A stretch of DNA of 36,778 bases from Microbacterium terregens (GTDB taxonomy: Bacteria; Pseudomonadota; Alphaproteobacteria; Sphingomonadales; Sphingomonadaceae): the NCBI RefSeq assembly GCF_027922045.1, contig NZ_BSEX01000006.1, positions 1 to 36,778 of the forward strand, read 5' to 3'. The notes under the pieces are model-generated. The model saw only the letters and a list, made by a program, of their open reading frames with translations. It had not been told where the DNA came from and did no database searches. Position numbers and translations under genes: made by a program. Positions 26,199 to 35,326 of the stretch are shown here, piece by piece (position 1 is the first letter of the stretch; each line of letters starts with the position of its first letter).

Positions 26199-27209
26199 TC
26201 AGTCTCCGGTGACGCGGACGGGGCCGAGGTCGCCCATGCCGACCGTGCCGCTGGCCATGCCGAGCATGCGGTCGAGCGAGACCTTGGCCTTCAGGCGCAG
26301 GCTCTCCTCGATCTCGATGCGCGGCTCCAGGTCGCGCAGCGCGAGGTAGAGCTTCTCGATCGTGTTGAGCGCCATGTAGGGGCAGATGTTGCAGTTGCAG
26401 TTGCCGTCGGCACCGGGCGCGCCGATGAAGCGCTTTTCCGGCATCGCCTTTTCCATCTGGTGGATGATGTGCGGCTCGGTCGCGACGATCAGCGTGTCGC
26501 CGGGCACGGTCTGCGCATATTCCAGGATGCCGCGGGTAGAGCCGACATAGTCGGCGTGGTCGAGGATCACCGCCGGGCATTCCGGGTGCGCGGCGACCGG
26601 CGCGCCGGGATGCTCCGCCTTGAGCTTCAGCAGTTCGGTTTCCGAGAACGCCTCGTGCACGATGCACACGCCGGGCCACAGCAGCATGTCGCGGCCGGTC
26701 TTGCGCGCGAGATAGCCGCCGAGATTACGGTCCGGGCCGAAGATGATCTTCTGGCTGGGCGGGATCTGGCTGAGGATCTTTTCCGCCGAGGACGAGGTGA
26801 CGATGATGTCGCTGAGCGCCTTCACCTCGGTCGAGCAGTTGATGTAGGTGAGCGCGATGTGATCCGGGTGCTGCGCGCGGAAGGCGGCGAACTGCTCGGG
26901 CGGGCAGCTGTCCTCCAGGCTGCAGCCGGCGGCCATGTCGGGGAGCACCACGATCTTTTCGGGGCTCAGGATCTTGGCGGTCTCGGCCATGAAGCGGACA
27001 CCGCAGAAGGCGATCACCTCGGCATCGGTGGCCGCGGCCTTGCGCGACAGGTCGAGGCTGTCGCCGACGAAATCGGCGAGGTCCTGGATCTCCGGCTTCT
27101 GGTAATAGTGCGCGAGGATGACGGCGTTGCGCTCCTTGCGCAGCCGGTCGATCTCTCCCAGCAGGTCGACGCCGGCCAAGTTGCCGCCGATGCCGTTGCG
27201 TGCGTCCAT
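26199..27209 (-). CDS. nadA: Quinolinate synthase A
   Basis: 336-residue quinolinate synthase, which condenses iminoaspartate with dihydroxyacetone phosphate using a [4Fe-4S] cluster in NAD synthesis. Motifs include [21 protein letters not shown], cluster Cys in [22 protein letters not shown], and the C-terminal [14 protein letters not shown]. The start was set at MDARNGIGG (27209) with GGGGAAG upstream; the further upstream ATG would add an unconserved 28 residues. nadC is about 13 kb away and nadB is not in the window. Confidence 0.95.
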   Translation of the reverse strand: MDARNGIGGNLAGVDLLGEIDRLRKERNAVILAHYYQKPEIQDLADFVGDSLDLSRKAAATDAEVIAFCGVRFMAETAKILSPEKIVVLPDMAAGCSLEDSCPPEQFAAFRAQHPDHIALTYINCSTEVKALSDIIVTSSSAEKILSQIPPSQKIIFGPDRNLGGYLARKTGRDMLLWPGVCIVHEAFSETELLKLKAEHPGAPVAAHPECPAVILDHADYVGSTRGILEYAQTVPGDTLIVATEPHIIHQMEKAMPEKRFIGAPGADGNCNCNICPYMALNTIEKLYLALRDLEPRIEIEESLRLKAKVSLDRMLGMASGTVGMGDLGPVRVTGD

Positions 27210-27345
27210 TCCAACTTCCCCCGCGTGCCCATGGAGCGGGCCACAAAGCGCCCACATGGCCATTTGCGCCCGGTGCGGCAAGATGGCTGACACGCGCGAC
27301 CGCGCTCGATAGGCTGCGCGTCAGGGACAAGGGGGAGAGGACGGA

Positions 27346-28902
27346 ATGCGTCGGTCGATACGGCTTGCGTCGATGATCCTGGGGCTGGCGACGACGACGG
27401 CGGCGGTGCCGGCCAGGGCGGAGTGGTACCAGGCGACCTCCAAGCACTTCGTCGTCTTTGCCGAGGGCAATGCGGAGTCGGTCAAGGAGCGGGCCGAGGA
27501 GCTGGAACTGTTCGACGGCGTCTTCCGCTACTTTCAGAACGTGGCGGCGCGGCCGGAGGACGAGTCCAACAAGGTGACGCTCTATGTCGTGCCGAACGAC
27601 AGCGCGGTGCGGCGGCTCTACGGTTCGAACAGCGCCAACATCGCCGGCTTCTACGACGGGCGGGCGAGCGGTTCGGTGGCCTTCACCCCGCAGCGCGGGC
27701 TGGGCGGCGAGGGATCGGATCGCGAGCAGGCGCGGATCGTGCTGTTCCACGAATATGCCCATCACCTGCTGCTGGGCAATTTCGCCGCCGCCTATCCGGC
27801 CTGGTTCTCCGAGGGCTATGCGGAGTTCCTGTCGACGGTGTCGTTCGACAAGGAGACGGCCTGGATCGGCAAGCCCGCGCAGCACCGCGCCTATTCGCTG
27901 CTGCACGGCGATCCGCTTCCCGCCTCCGAGCTTCTCTCCGTCAACATGAGCACGATCCGCAGGGATCAGATGGACGGGCTGTACGCGCGCGGCTGGCTGC
28001 TCACCCACTATCTCACCATCGCGGCGCCGCCCGAGCGGCGGGCACAGTTCGCCAAATACCTGACGGCGGTGAACCAGGGGAAGCCGAGCGTCGAGGCCGC
28101 GCGCGAGGCGTTCGGCGACCTGAAGCAGCTCGACAAGGAGCTGAACGCGCGGCTGAAGGCGCGGACCTTCCCCGCGCTGCGATTCGGGCTGGACAAGCTG
28201 CCGAAGCCGGTGGTGCAGGTACGGGCGCTCAGCCCCGGCGAGAAGGCGATGATCGGGCTGCGCATGCGGTCCGACCGCGGGGTCAATACCAAGACCGCGC
28301 AGCCGATCCTGGAGGACGCGATCCCGATCGGCGCGCGCTATCCGGACGACGCGGTCGTGCAGGGCTGGCTTGCCGAGATGGCGCTGGACGCGCGGCGCTA
28401 TGACCTGGCCGAAGCGGCGGCCGACCGGGCGCTGGCGATCGACCCGAAGTCTTCCCAGGCGCTGGTCTACAAGGCGCAAGTCATCCTCAACCGGGCGCGC
28501 GAGGCGCAGACGACCGACCCGGCCGTGTGGAAGGAGGCGCGCAGCTGGCTGCTGAAGGCGAACAAGATCGATCCGAACGACGCCTATACGCTGCTGCTCT
28601 TCTATTCGAGCTTCGGCATGGCGGGCGCGGTGCCCACCGCCAATGCCAAGCAGGCGCTCGCCCGCGCGCATGAACTGGTGCCGCAGGACGATGCGGTGCG
28701 CTTCGCCTATGCGCACCAGTCGCTAATCGACGACCGGGTGGACGACGCCAAGCGAGCGCTGCGCCCCCTCGCCTATTCGGCGCACGCCGCACCCGACAAC
28801 GGCGCAGCGCGGCTGCTGGCGCTGCTGGACGCGAAGAAGTCCGGCAAGGAGGTGGTGGCGGCGATGGAGGCGGAAGGTGCGGAAGGTGGCGGTGCGGACT
28901 GA
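27346..28902 (+). CDS. Secreted zinc-metallopeptidase-like protein with TPR region
   Basis: 518 residues with a signal peptide (cleavage near PARAEW). The N-terminal half is gluzincin-like: HEYAHH gives HExxH at about residues 135-139, and WFSEGYAEF follows 15 residues later with the likely third zinc ligand Glu156. This layout is seen in DUF1570-type proteases. The C-terminal half has TPR-like helical repeats (LAEMALDARRYDLAEAAADR, KSSQALVYKAQVI, DDAVRFAYAHQSL), probably for protein binding. GGGGGAGAGGACGG precedes the ATG. The substrate is unknown. Confidence 0.8.
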   Translation: MRRSIRLASMILGLATTTAAVPARAEWYQATSKHFVVFAEGNAESVKERAEELELFDGVFRYFQNVAARPEDESNKVTLYVVPNDSAVRRLYGSNSANIAGFYDGRASGSVAFTPQRGLGGEGSDREQARIVLFHEYAHHLLLGNFAAAYPAWFSEGYAEFLSTVSFDKETAWIGKPAQHRAYSLLHGDPLPASELLSVNMSTIRRDQMDGLYARGWLLTHYLTIAAPPERRAQFAKYLTAVNQGKPSVEAAREAFGDLKQLDKELNARLKARTFPALRFGLDKLPKPVVQVRALSPGEKAMIGLRMRSDRGVNTKTAQPILEDAIPIGARYPDDAVVQGWLAEMALDARRYDLAEAAADRALAIDPKSSQALVYKAQVILNRAREAQTTDPAVWKEARSWLLKANKIDPNDAYTLLLFYSSFGMAGAVPTANAKQALARAHELVPQDDAVRFAYAHQSLIDDRVDDAKRALRPLAYSAHAAPDNGAARLLALLDAKKSGKEVVAAMEAEGAEGGGAD

Positions 28903-28980
28903 AGCGCCGACTGGCACGGCCCCCACGAGCAAACACCGCCTGCGAACCCGATCGCAGGCGCGGCAAGGATGGAGACAGGC

Positions 28981-29385
28981 ATGATCGTGAACCGTCGAGG
29001 ATGGATGGGGCTGGCTGCGGCACTGGGGCTGCCGGTGCTCGGATCGCGCGCCGCGGCCGCGGCGGCACCCCGGCAGGGCCAGATGGTCCACCACGTCTTC
29101 TTCTGGCTGAAGGAGCCGGGGCGCGCGGGCGATCGGGAGAAGCTGATCGCCGGCCTCAAGACGCTGCGCGCCATCCCCGAGATCCGGGAGCTGCGGGTCG
29201 GCGTCCCCGCCCCCACCGAGCAGCGTTCGGTGGTGGACAGCAGCTACCATGTGTCCGAACTGATGGTGTTCGACACGGTGGCCGACCAGGTCCGGTACCA
29301 GGACCATCCGGTCCACAAGCGCTTCGTGGAGACCTGCGGCGACCTGTGGGCGCGGGTCGTGGTCTACGACAGCATCGACGTCTGA
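28981..29385 (+). CDS. Dabb family protein with export signal
   Basis: 134 residues. The C-terminal part is a stress-responsive A/B barrel (Dabb): MVHHVFFWLKEPG, then LKTLRAIPEIRELRVG and the closing YQDHPVHKRFVE and WARVVVYDSID. Most Dabb proteins are cytoplasmic, but this one begins NRRGWMGLAAALGLPVLGSRAAAAA, a Tat-like or Sec-like signal peptide. ATG at 28981 has GGAG about 6 bases upstream; the earlier ATG at 28969 has its AAGG too close. Function is unknown. Confidence 0.82.
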   Translation: MIVNRRGWMGLAAALGLPVLGSRAAAAAAPRQGQMVHHVFFWLKEPGRAGDREKLIAGLKTLRAIPEIRELRVGVPAPTEQRSVVDSSYHVSELMVFDTVADQVRYQDHPVHKRFVETCGDLWARVVVYDSIDV

Positions 29386-29400
29386 GGCGCCGCCGCCGGG

Positions 29401-29823
29401 TCAGGCCGCGAAGGTGACGAGACCGTTCTCGTCGATGGTCCACGCCGGGTTCCACGCGATTTCCCAGGCGTGCCCGTCCGGATCGGCGACATAGCCGCGA
29501 TAGCCGCCGTGCGGCGGGGCATCCGCCGGGCGGAGGATGCACCCGCCCGCCGCGACCAGTTGCTCCATGAGGGGTTCGACATCCGTCTGGGCCGGCACGT
29601 TATGCGCCAGCGAGAAGGCGCCGCCCGCCCCGGAGCCGAACCGGTTCATGTCGCGTTCCAGCGCCGCGCGATCGAAGGTGCCGAGGACCAGCCCGTTCAT
29701 CTGGTAGAAGACGATCTCCGCATTCTCGAACACCGGCGTCCAGCCGAAGCCATGCATGTAGAAGCGCCGGGATCGGTGCAGGTCCGTGACGCCGAGCGTG
29801 ATGACCGAAATCTGCTGCTGCAC
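29401..29823 (-). CDS. VOC family protein (glyoxalase/bleomycin-resistance fold)
   Basis: 140 residues of the vicinal-oxygen-chelate fold: ISVITLGVTDLHRSRRFY at the start, FYQMNGLVLGTFD in the first module, and the closing GYRGYVADPDGHAWEIAWNP of the second. Such proteins bind a metal for lyase, isomerase or resistance functions; the specific role is not clear here. The start is GTG with no nearby ATG in frame. It is convergent with the Dabb gene with 15 bases between stops. Confidence 0.88.
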   Translation of the reverse strand: MQQQISVITLGVTDLHRSRRFYMHGFGWTPVFENAEIVFYQMNGLVLGTFDRAALERDMNRFGSGAGGAFSLAHNVPAQTDVEPLMEQLVAAGGCILRPADAPPHGGYRGYVADPDGHAWEIAWNPAWTIDENGLVTFAA

Positions 29824-29978
29824 GTGCGCGCTCCTCCATCGGTTTCCTCGCCATGGTCGAGCGGAGGGCCGGTCCTGGCAAGCGGCTTGTCCGGCAGGGG
29901 CGAAAATCCCGCACGCGCCCGCGGGTCTGCGCGCCTGCCCTCTAGCCCGTTCGCGCCGGTGTCGCTAAGGGCTCGCGC

Positions 29979-32198
29979 ATGACCCAGATCACGCCCGAGA
30001 TCGTCGCCGAGCACGGCCTTTCCCCCGAGGAATATGAGCGCGTCCTGCACGCGATGGGCCGCGAGCCCAATCTGACGGAGTTGGGCATCTTCTCGGTGAT
30101 GTGGTCCGAGCACTGCTCGTACAAGTCGAGCCGCATTCACCTCAAGAAGCTGCCGACCGAGGGACCGCAGGTGATCTGCGGGCCGGGCGAGAACGCGGGC
30201 GTCGTCGACATCGGCGACGGCCAGGCGGCGATCTTCAAGATGGAGTCGCACAACCACCCGTCCTACATCGAGCCTTACCAGGGCGCGGCGACGGGCGTCG
30301 GCGGCATCCTGCGCGACGTGTTCACCATGGGCGCGCGCCCGGTCGCGAACCTGAACGCGCTTCGCTTCGGCCGGCCCGACCATCCCAAGATGCGCCACCT
30401 GATCGCGGGCGTGGTCCACGGCATCGGCGGCTATGGCAATTGCGTGGGCGTGCCGACGGTGGGCGGCGAGGTGAACTTCCACCCGGCCTATGACGGCAAC
30501 ATCCTGGTCAATGCGATGACCGTGGGCGTCGCGGACCAGGACAAGATCTTTTACTCGGCCGCCTCGGGCGTCGGCAATCCGATCGTCTATGTGGGGTCGA
30601 AGACCGGCCGCGACGGCATTCACGGCGCGACCATGGCCTCGGCCGATTTCGGCGAGGATTCGGAAGAGAAGCGTCCCACCGTCCAGGTCGGCGACCCCTT
30701 TACCGAGAAGCTGCTGATCGAGGCGTGCCTGGAGCTGATGGCATCCGACGCGATCGTCGCGATCCAGGACATGGGTGCGGCCGGCCTCACCTCCTCCTCG
30801 GTCGAGATGGCGTCCAAGGGCGGCGTCGGCATCGAGCTGGTGATGGACGACGTGCCCCAGCGCGAAGAGGGCATGACGCCCTATGAGATGATGCTGTCGG
30901 AGAGCCAGGAGCGCATGCTCATGGTGCTGAAGCCCGGCCGCGAGGACTTTGCCGAGGCGATCTTCCGCAAGTGGGAGCTCGACTTCGCGATCATCGGCCG
31001 CGTGACCGACACCGGCCGCATGGTGCTGAAGTGGAAGGGCGACACGGTTGCCGACATTCCGCTCGCCCCGCTCGCCGACGAGGCGCCGCTCTACGACCGG
31101 CCGCATGTGCCGACGCCCAAGCCGGCCGAGCTGACGAACGTGCCGCCGTGCGGCGATCCGGCCGTGGACCTGCTCAAGCTGATGGGCTCACCCGACATCG
31201 CCAGCCGGCGCTGGATCTGGGAACAGTATGACCACATGGTCGGCGCAGACACCGTGCAGCGCCCGGGCGGCGACGCCGCGGTGGTGCGCGTCCACGGCAC
31301 CAAGAAGGCGCTGGCGATCACCACCGACTGCACGCCGCGCTATTGCTTCGCTGACCCGGTCGAGGGCGGCAAGCAGGCGGTGGCCGAGGCGTGGCGCAAC
31401 CTGACGGCGGTGGGGGCTACCCCGCTCGCGATCACCAACTGCCTGAACTTCGCCAACCCGCAGCGGCCGGAGATCATGGGCCAGATCGTCGGTTGCCTGG
31501 AGGGCATGGGCGAGGCCTGCCGCGCACTCGACTTCCCGATCGTGTCGGGCAACGTGTCGCTCTACAACGAGTCGAAGGCGACCGGCGGCGGCTCGGCGAT
31601 CCTGCCGACGCCGGCGATCGGCGGGCTGGGGCTGATGGCCGACTGGGAGAAGTCGATGACCATCGCCTTCAAGCAGACCGGCGACATCATCATCGCGCTC
31701 GGCAACCGCTCCGGCCACCTCGGCCAGTCGCTGTGGCTGCGCGAGATCCACGGCCGCGAGGAAGGCCCGCCGCCGCCGGTGGACCTGGACGCCGAGCGCC
31801 GCACCGGCGACTATCTGCGCGCCGCGATCACCGCGGGCGTGGTGACGGCGGCGCACGACGTGTCCGACGGCGGCCTGGCGGTGGCACTCGCCGAGATGGC
31901 GCTGGCCGGCAACGTCGGCGCGATCCTCGACAAGAAGCAGCCGTACGACCACGCATGCTCCTTCTTCGGCGAGGACCAGGGCGTGTATCTGGTGACGGTG
32001 CACGACCACGCGCTGCTCGACTTCCTGAAGGGGGCGCAGGCGGCAGGGATCGAGGCGGAGCCGATCGGCCGCACCATCGGCAGCCGGCTGATCTTCGAGC
32101 TGGCCGACGGCGACTTCGTCGTGTCGCTCGATGCGCTGCGCACGGCGCACGAGGGCTTCTTCCCCAACCTGATGGGCAGCGACGCCGCCCTCGCCTGA
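29979..32198 (+). CDS. purL: Phosphoribosylformylglycinamidine synthase subunit PurL
   Basis: 739-residue ATP-dependent synthase subunit of the fourth step of purine synthesis, working with PurQ and PurS. Small-type PurL features: [21 protein letters not shown] near the N-terminus, [36 protein letters not shown] loop, [15 protein letters not shown], and the second half with [13 protein letters not shown] and GNVSLYNES. The length fits the small PurL type that needs separate PurS and PurQ, neither of which is nearby. AAGGG lies 7 bases before the ATG. Confidence 0.97.
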   Translation: MTQITPEIVAEHGLSPEEYERVLHAMGREPNLTELGIFSVMWSEHCSYKSSRIHLKKLPTEGPQVICGPGENAGVVDIGDGQAAIFKMESHNHPSYIEPYQGAATGVGGILRDVFTMGARPVANLNALRFGRPDHPKMRHLIAGVVHGIGGYGNCVGVPTVGGEVNFHPAYDGNILVNAMTVGVADQDKIFYSAASGVGNPIVYVGSKTGRDGIHGATMASADFGEDSEEKRPTVQVGDPFTEKLLIEACLELMASDAIVAIQDMGAAGLTSSSVEMASKGGVGIELVMDDVPQREEGMTPYEMMLSESQERMLMVLKPGREDFAEAIFRKWELDFAIIGRVTDTGRMVLKWKGDTVADIPLAPLADEAPLYDRPHVPTPKPAELTNVPPCGDPAVDLLKLMGSPDIASRRWIWEQYDHMVGADTVQRPGGDAAVVRVHGTKKALAITTDCTPRYCFADPVEGGKQAVAEAWRNLTAVGATPLAITNCLNFANPQRPEIMGQIVGCLEGMGEACRALDFPIVSGNVSLYNESKATGGGSAILPTPAIGGLGLMADWEKSMTIAFKQTGDIIIALGNRSGHLGQSLWLREIHGREEGPPPPVDLDAERRTGDYLRAAITAGVVTAAHDVSDGGLAVALAEMALAGNVGAILDKKQPYDHACSFFGEDQGVYLVTVHDHALLDFLKGAQAAGIEAEPIGRTIGSRLIFELADGDFVVSLDALRTAHEGFFPNLMGSDAALA

Positions 32199-32224
32199 CG
32201 GAACCGCCAGGGGCGTGCGGGCGT

Positions 32225-32249
32225 CTCCTTGAGGCAATCCCTCAAGGAG
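32225..32249 (+). promoter_or_regulatory. Hairpin that masks the Shine-Dalgarno of the next gene
   Basis: CTCCTTGAGG (32225-32234) and CCTCAAGGAG (32240-32249) pair perfectly over 10 bp with a 5-base loop. The 3' arm contains the AAGGAGG Shine-Dalgarno of the gene at 32257. The hairpin starts 26 bases after the purL stop. No T-tract follows, so it is a translation-control element as easily as a terminator. Confidence 0.6.
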
Positions 32250-32256
32250 GCCGCGC

Positions 32257-32655
32257 ATGACCCCGGATTCTGCCAGCCTTGCCGCCCAGTTGAACCTGAA
32301 ACGCGGCATGCGGCTGTGGATCAGCGGCGTGCCGGAGGAGATCGCCCGGGCGATCGACGCGGCGGTGCCGGGGCTGTCGATCGAGGCGGCGCCGTCGGCG
32401 GGCCTGGACGCCGCCGTGGTGGTCGTCCCCTCGCGCGAGGCCTTGCCCGCAGCGCTGGAGCGATTGCGCGGGCTGCTTGCGATGTCGGGCTTCGTGTGGA
32501 TCGGGTGGCGTGCGGGTTCGCTCGGGCTCGACTCGCCGCAGCTGGGCGACCTGATCGGGCCGGGATGGCTGGTGGACGTGGAGCCGATGCTGCTGGTGCC
32601 CGGCTGGCGCGCGACCAAGCTGGTGCCGCGGCTGCGGGAGCGGCCGGGCGGGTGA
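32257..32655 (+). CDS. Small protein resembling DUF3052-type, function unknown
   Basis: 132 residues, no signal peptide. It shows LAAQLNLKRGMRLWISGVPEEI at the start, AAVVVVPSREALPAALERLRGLL in the middle, WIGWRAGSLGLD, and a C-terminal LVDVEPMLLVPGWRATKLVPRLR. The LGIKPGM-like opening, alternating helix and strand, and short closing segment recall DUF3052-type proteins, but the match is loose. It has a near-perfect Shine-Dalgarno (AAGGAGG) 6 bases before the ATG, yet the sequence is buried in a hairpin. It follows purL by 58 bases. Confidence 0.65.
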   Translation: MTPDSASLAAQLNLKRGMRLWISGVPEEIARAIDAAVPGLSIEAAPSAGLDAAVVVVPSREALPAALERLRGLLAMSGFVWIGWRAGSLGLDSPQLGDLIGPGWLVDVEPMLLVPGWRATKLVPRLRERPGG

Positions 32656-33129
32656 GCGCGATGGGGGGCACGGCGTGCCCCTCACGGTAGCGCTTCATTG
32701 CCGCTGCGGGCGTGCGCACCGCCCCACCCACGTCCGCATCCCTGCGCAGGCGTGACTTTAGCGAAGCCCCTGACAGTGCTCCTGCGAAAGCAGGAGCCCA
32801 GGGTTCCAAGCACCGAAACTCGTTGGTCTGCTTGGCCCTGGATTCCTGCCTGCGCAGGAATACGGGTGTGTCAACGGACGGCGGCCTCTGTTTCGCAGAA
32901 GCCCGCGTAGGGGGCCAGGGCCTGGCACGGCAACGGGCGTTGGCGTTCGGAACCCTGCGCTCCCGCCTTTGCGGGAGCACTGAAGAGAGCGGGAGCGGGT
33001 TGCCCCTTTCATCCGCCTTCCCGACTGGGCCCCGGCCTTCGCCGGGGTACGGAAAAGACGGGTTCGGGGCTGGTTCGGCTTCTGTGGAAGGCGATCCTGC
33101 TCTAGAACGCCCGCGGGGCGAGTGGGGGA
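32656..33129. repeat. 474-base intergenic cluster of REP-like hairpins
   Basis: No gene seen. Four short hairpins with 7-8-bp stems and 4-base loops occur: GCTCCTGC-GAAA-GCAGGAGC (32778-32797), TTCCTGC-CTGC-GCAGGAA (32843-32860), GCTCCCGC-CTTT-GCGGGAGC (32959-32978) and CCCCGGC-CTTC-GCCGGGG (33030-33047). The second, with its tail to 32870, matches 14171-14198 at 27 of 28 bases. Confidence 0.7.
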
Positions 33130-34392
33130 ATGGGTATGGCGACGACGCAGACGGACCGGATCGGGTCGCTGGATACGGTGCGCGGGGTGGCGGTGCTCGG
33201 CATCCTGCTGATGAACATCGTCGCCTTTGCGATGCCCGATGCGGCGTACACGAACCCCAAGGCCTATGGCGGGCACCAGGGGATCGACCTGGCCGCCTAT
33301 CTGATCAACTTCGTGCTGTTCGACGGCAAGATGCGCGGGCTGTTCAGCTTCCTGTTCGGCGCGTCGATGCTGCTGGTGATCGACCGGGCCGTGGCCAAGG
33401 GCGAGAGCCCGGCGCGGGTGCACTTTGCGCGCATGGCCTGGCTGTTCGTGTTCGGCATCGCCCATCTGCTGCTGCTGTGGTGGGGCGACATCCTGAACCA
33501 ATATGCGGTGATCGGGGCGATCGCCTATACGTGCCGCAACGCGAGCGTGCGGTCGCTGGTGACCCGTGGGCTGGTGCTCGCCGGGGTGGCGTGGCTGTTG
33601 TACGCCATGATGCCGCTGGGCGTGATGGCGATGCAGGCCGGCATCCATGATCCCGACCCCGCCAAGGCCGCCGAAGCCGCCAAGTCGCTGCGCGCCTTTA
33701 TCGACACCATGGGCGTCCCCAGCCCTCCCCATATCCAGGAGGAGCTGGCGCTGCATCGCGGCAGCTGGAGCGGCCTGGTCGCGCATCGCTGGGGAGAGCT
33801 GGCGCATTCGCTGTCGACCACGCTGTTCGTGGGAGCCGAGACGCTGGGCTATATGCTGCTGGGCATGGCGGGGCTGCGTTCGGGGATGCTGACGGGCGGC
33901 TGGTCGCGGGCACGCTATGCGCGGTGGATGCTGGTCGGCTTCGGCATCGGCATCCCGGGCTATGCGCTGCTCGCGGCATGGCTGGTCTCGCGCGATTTCG
34001 AGCTGCTGACGGTGGCGACCGCAACCATGCCCCTCGCCGCGCCGCTGCGCGTGCTGATGATCCTGGGCTGGGCGTGCCTGATCCTGCTGCTGGCGCGGCC
34101 GGGCGGCGGGCTCACCGAGCGGCTCGCCGCGGCCGGGCGGATGGCGTTCACCAACTATCTGACCACCAGCATCGTCATGACGACGCTGTTCTACGGCTAT
34201 GGGCTGGGCTGGTACGGGACGCTGTCGCGGGCGGCGCTCTATCCGATCGTGTTCGCGATGTGGGCGGCGATGCTGCTGTGGTCGCCGGCGTGGCTGTCGC
34301 GCTATCGCTACGGGCCGTTCGAGTGGCTGTGGCGTTCGCTGGCGCGACTCGAGCTCCAGCCGATGCGGAAGGGTGCCGCCCTCCCGGTTTGA
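33130..34392 (+). CDS. DUF418 domain membrane protein (YeiB family)
   Basis: 420-residue inner-membrane protein with about 8-10 hydrophobic helices. It begins with the family signature DRIGSLDTVRGVAVLGILLMNI, followed by LFSFLFGASMLLV and LLLLWWGDILNQYAVIGAI; the C-terminal DUF418 domain runs from GRMAFTNYLTTSIVMTTLFYGYG to FEWLWRSL. The function of the family is not established. The start at 33130 follows GGGGGAATGGG; a second ATG two codons later is equally possible. The REP-like cluster lies directly upstream. Confidence 0.9.
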   Translation: MGMATTQTDRIGSLDTVRGVAVLGILLMNIVAFAMPDAAYTNPKAYGGHQGIDLAAYLINFVLFDGKMRGLFSFLFGASMLLVIDRAVAKGESPARVHFARMAWLFVFGIAHLLLLWWGDILNQYAVIGAIAYTCRNASVRSLVTRGLVLAGVAWLLYAMMPLGVMAMQAGIHDPDPAKAAEAAKSLRAFIDTMGVPSPPHIQEELALHRGSWSGLVAHRWGELAHSLSTTLFVGAETLGYMLLGMAGLRSGMLTGGWSRARYARWMLVGFGIGIPGYALLAAWLVSRDFELLTVATATMPLAAPLRVLMILGWACLILLLARPGGGLTERLAAAGRMAFTNYLTTSIVMTTLFYGYGLGWYGTLSRAALYPIVFAMWAAMLLWSPAWLSRYRYGPFEWLWRSLARLELQPMRKGAALPV

Positions 34393-34409
34393 CCGCCAAC
34401 CCACCTGAT

Positions 34410-34426
34410 TTGCGAATGCGTCGCAA
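34410..34426. promoter_or_regulatory. Fur-type operator 1 upstream of bfd
   Basis: A perfect 17-bp dyad TTGCGA-ATGCG-TCGCAA. It fits the alphaproteobacterial Fur-type layout TGCRAAT-N-YGCA. It lies 58 bases before the bfd ATG. Confidence 0.6.
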
Positions 34427-34431
34427 AACAG

Positions 34432-34448
34432 TTGCGAGCAGTTCGCAA
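34432..34448. promoter_or_regulatory. Fur-type operator 2 upstream of bfd
   Basis: A second perfect 17-bp dyad with the same arms, TTGCGA-GCAGT-TCGCAA. Its centre is 22 bp from the centre of operator 1, about two helical turns, so two dimers could bind on the same face. It ends 36 bases before the bfd ATG. Confidence 0.6.
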
Positions 34449-34484
34449 TGACGCTAACCGATCCCCGTCAACAAGGAATCGGCA

Positions 34485-34655
34485 ATGGTCGTCTGCGTTT
34501 GCAATGCGATTCGGGAAGACGAAGTCCGGCGGGCCGCGCGGTCCGGCGCGATGAGTGCCTGCCAGGCCTATCGGGCGCTCGGCCGACAGGCGAAGTGCGG
34601 ACAATGCGTGCCATTCGCACGCGAGATCATCGATGAAGAGCGCGCGATTGCGTGA
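34485..34655 (+). CDS. bfd: Bacterioferritin-associated ferredoxin
   Basis: 56-residue [2Fe-2S] protein that docks on bacterioferritin and supplies electrons to release stored iron. It begins MVVCVCNAIREDEV and has the ligand pattern CVC at residues 4-6 and CGQC at 38-41, exactly the Bfd arrangement. SACQAYRALGRQAKCGQC is typical of the family. AAGGA lies 8 bases upstream of the ATG. It precedes the bacterioferritin gene by 105 bases and follows two Fur-type operators, so it is expected to be induced when iron is low. Confidence 0.93.
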   Translation: MVVCVCNAIREDEVRRAARSGAMSACQAYRALGRQAKCGQCVPFAREIIDEERAIA

Positions 34656-34760
34656 CGCTTGCAGGTAGAACACCGCAGATTTCTGCCGTTTTCCGCCTGT
34701 TCAAACTGGGATCAGCACCGTAGATTCACGCCCATAATTTACCAGCAAGGGCATGTGAAC

Positions 34761-35252
34761 GTGAAGGGTGATCCCAAGGTCGTCGAGTTTCTCAACGAAA
34801 CGCTCCGCAATGAGCTGACGGCGATCAATCAATATTGGTTGCACTACCGGATGTTCGATCACTGGGGGGTATACAAGCTCGCCAAGTTCGAGCGCGAGGA
34901 GTCGATCGAGGAGATGAAGCACGCCGACCGGCTGGCGGAGCGCATCCTCTTCCTGGACGGCCTGCCCAACTTCCAGCTGCTCGGCCGCCTGCGCATCGGC
35001 GAGACCGTGGTCGAGGCAATCAAGGCCGACCTGGCGCTGGAGCTGGAAGCCGTCGCCCAGCTGCGCGAGGCGATTGCGTACTGCGAGAGCGTCCGCGACT
35101 TCGTCAGCCGCGACCTGTTCGCCGAGATCCTCGAGAATGAGGAAGAGCATGTCGACACGCTGGAGCGCCAGTTCGAGATGATCGAGCGCATGGGCCTGGA
35201 GAACTACATCGCCCTCAACGCGAAGTCGGAATATGACGTGAAGGAAGGCTGA
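34761..35252 (+). CDS. bfr: Bacterioferritin
   Basis: 163-residue haem-containing ferritin that stores iron in a 24-subunit shell. All ferroxidase ligands are at the standard positions: Glu18, Glu51, His54, Glu94, Glu127 and His130; the haem ligand Met52 is also present. The start was set at the GTG at 34761 because it gives MKGDPKVVEFLNE, the family N-terminus, with AAGGG upstream; another GTG two codons earlier would be too close to that site. The gap to bfd has a CATAAT (34733-34738) that could serve a second promoter. Confidence 0.96.
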   Translation: MKGDPKVVEFLNETLRNELTAINQYWLHYRMFDHWGVYKLAKFEREESIEEMKHADRLAERILFLDGLPNFQLLGRLRIGETVVEAIKADLALELEAVAQLREAIAYCESVRDFVSRDLFAEILENEEEHVDTLERQFEMIERMGLENYIALNAKSEYDVKEG

Positions 35253-35279
35253 GCCTCCCTACCCGTTTCCGAAAAGATG

Positions 35280-35308
35280 GGGCCGGCGGCGACGCCGGCC
35301 CTTTTTTT
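35280..35308 (+). terminator. Rho-independent terminator after bfr
   Basis: GGGCCGGCG (35280-35288) and CGCCGGCCC (35293-35301) form a 9-bp stem with a GCGA tetraloop, followed by seven T. It lies in the gap between the convergent bfr and HxlR genes. Confidence 0.9.
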
Positions 35309-35326
35309 GTGCGCGGAGGGATTGGC

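Noticed and set aside
26725..28716. 663-residue minus-strand open frame opposite the metallopeptidase and part of nadA
   Set aside because: It overlaps two well-supported genes and has no recognisable domain; it is a GC-skew artefact.
32778..33047. CRISPR array
   Set aside because: The hairpins are not evenly spaced identical repeats and no cas genes are present.
34659..34760. N-terminal extension of bacterioferritin from an upstream ATG
   Set aside because: The extra residues do not match the family, and the GTG at 34761 gives the exact conserved start and ligand numbering.
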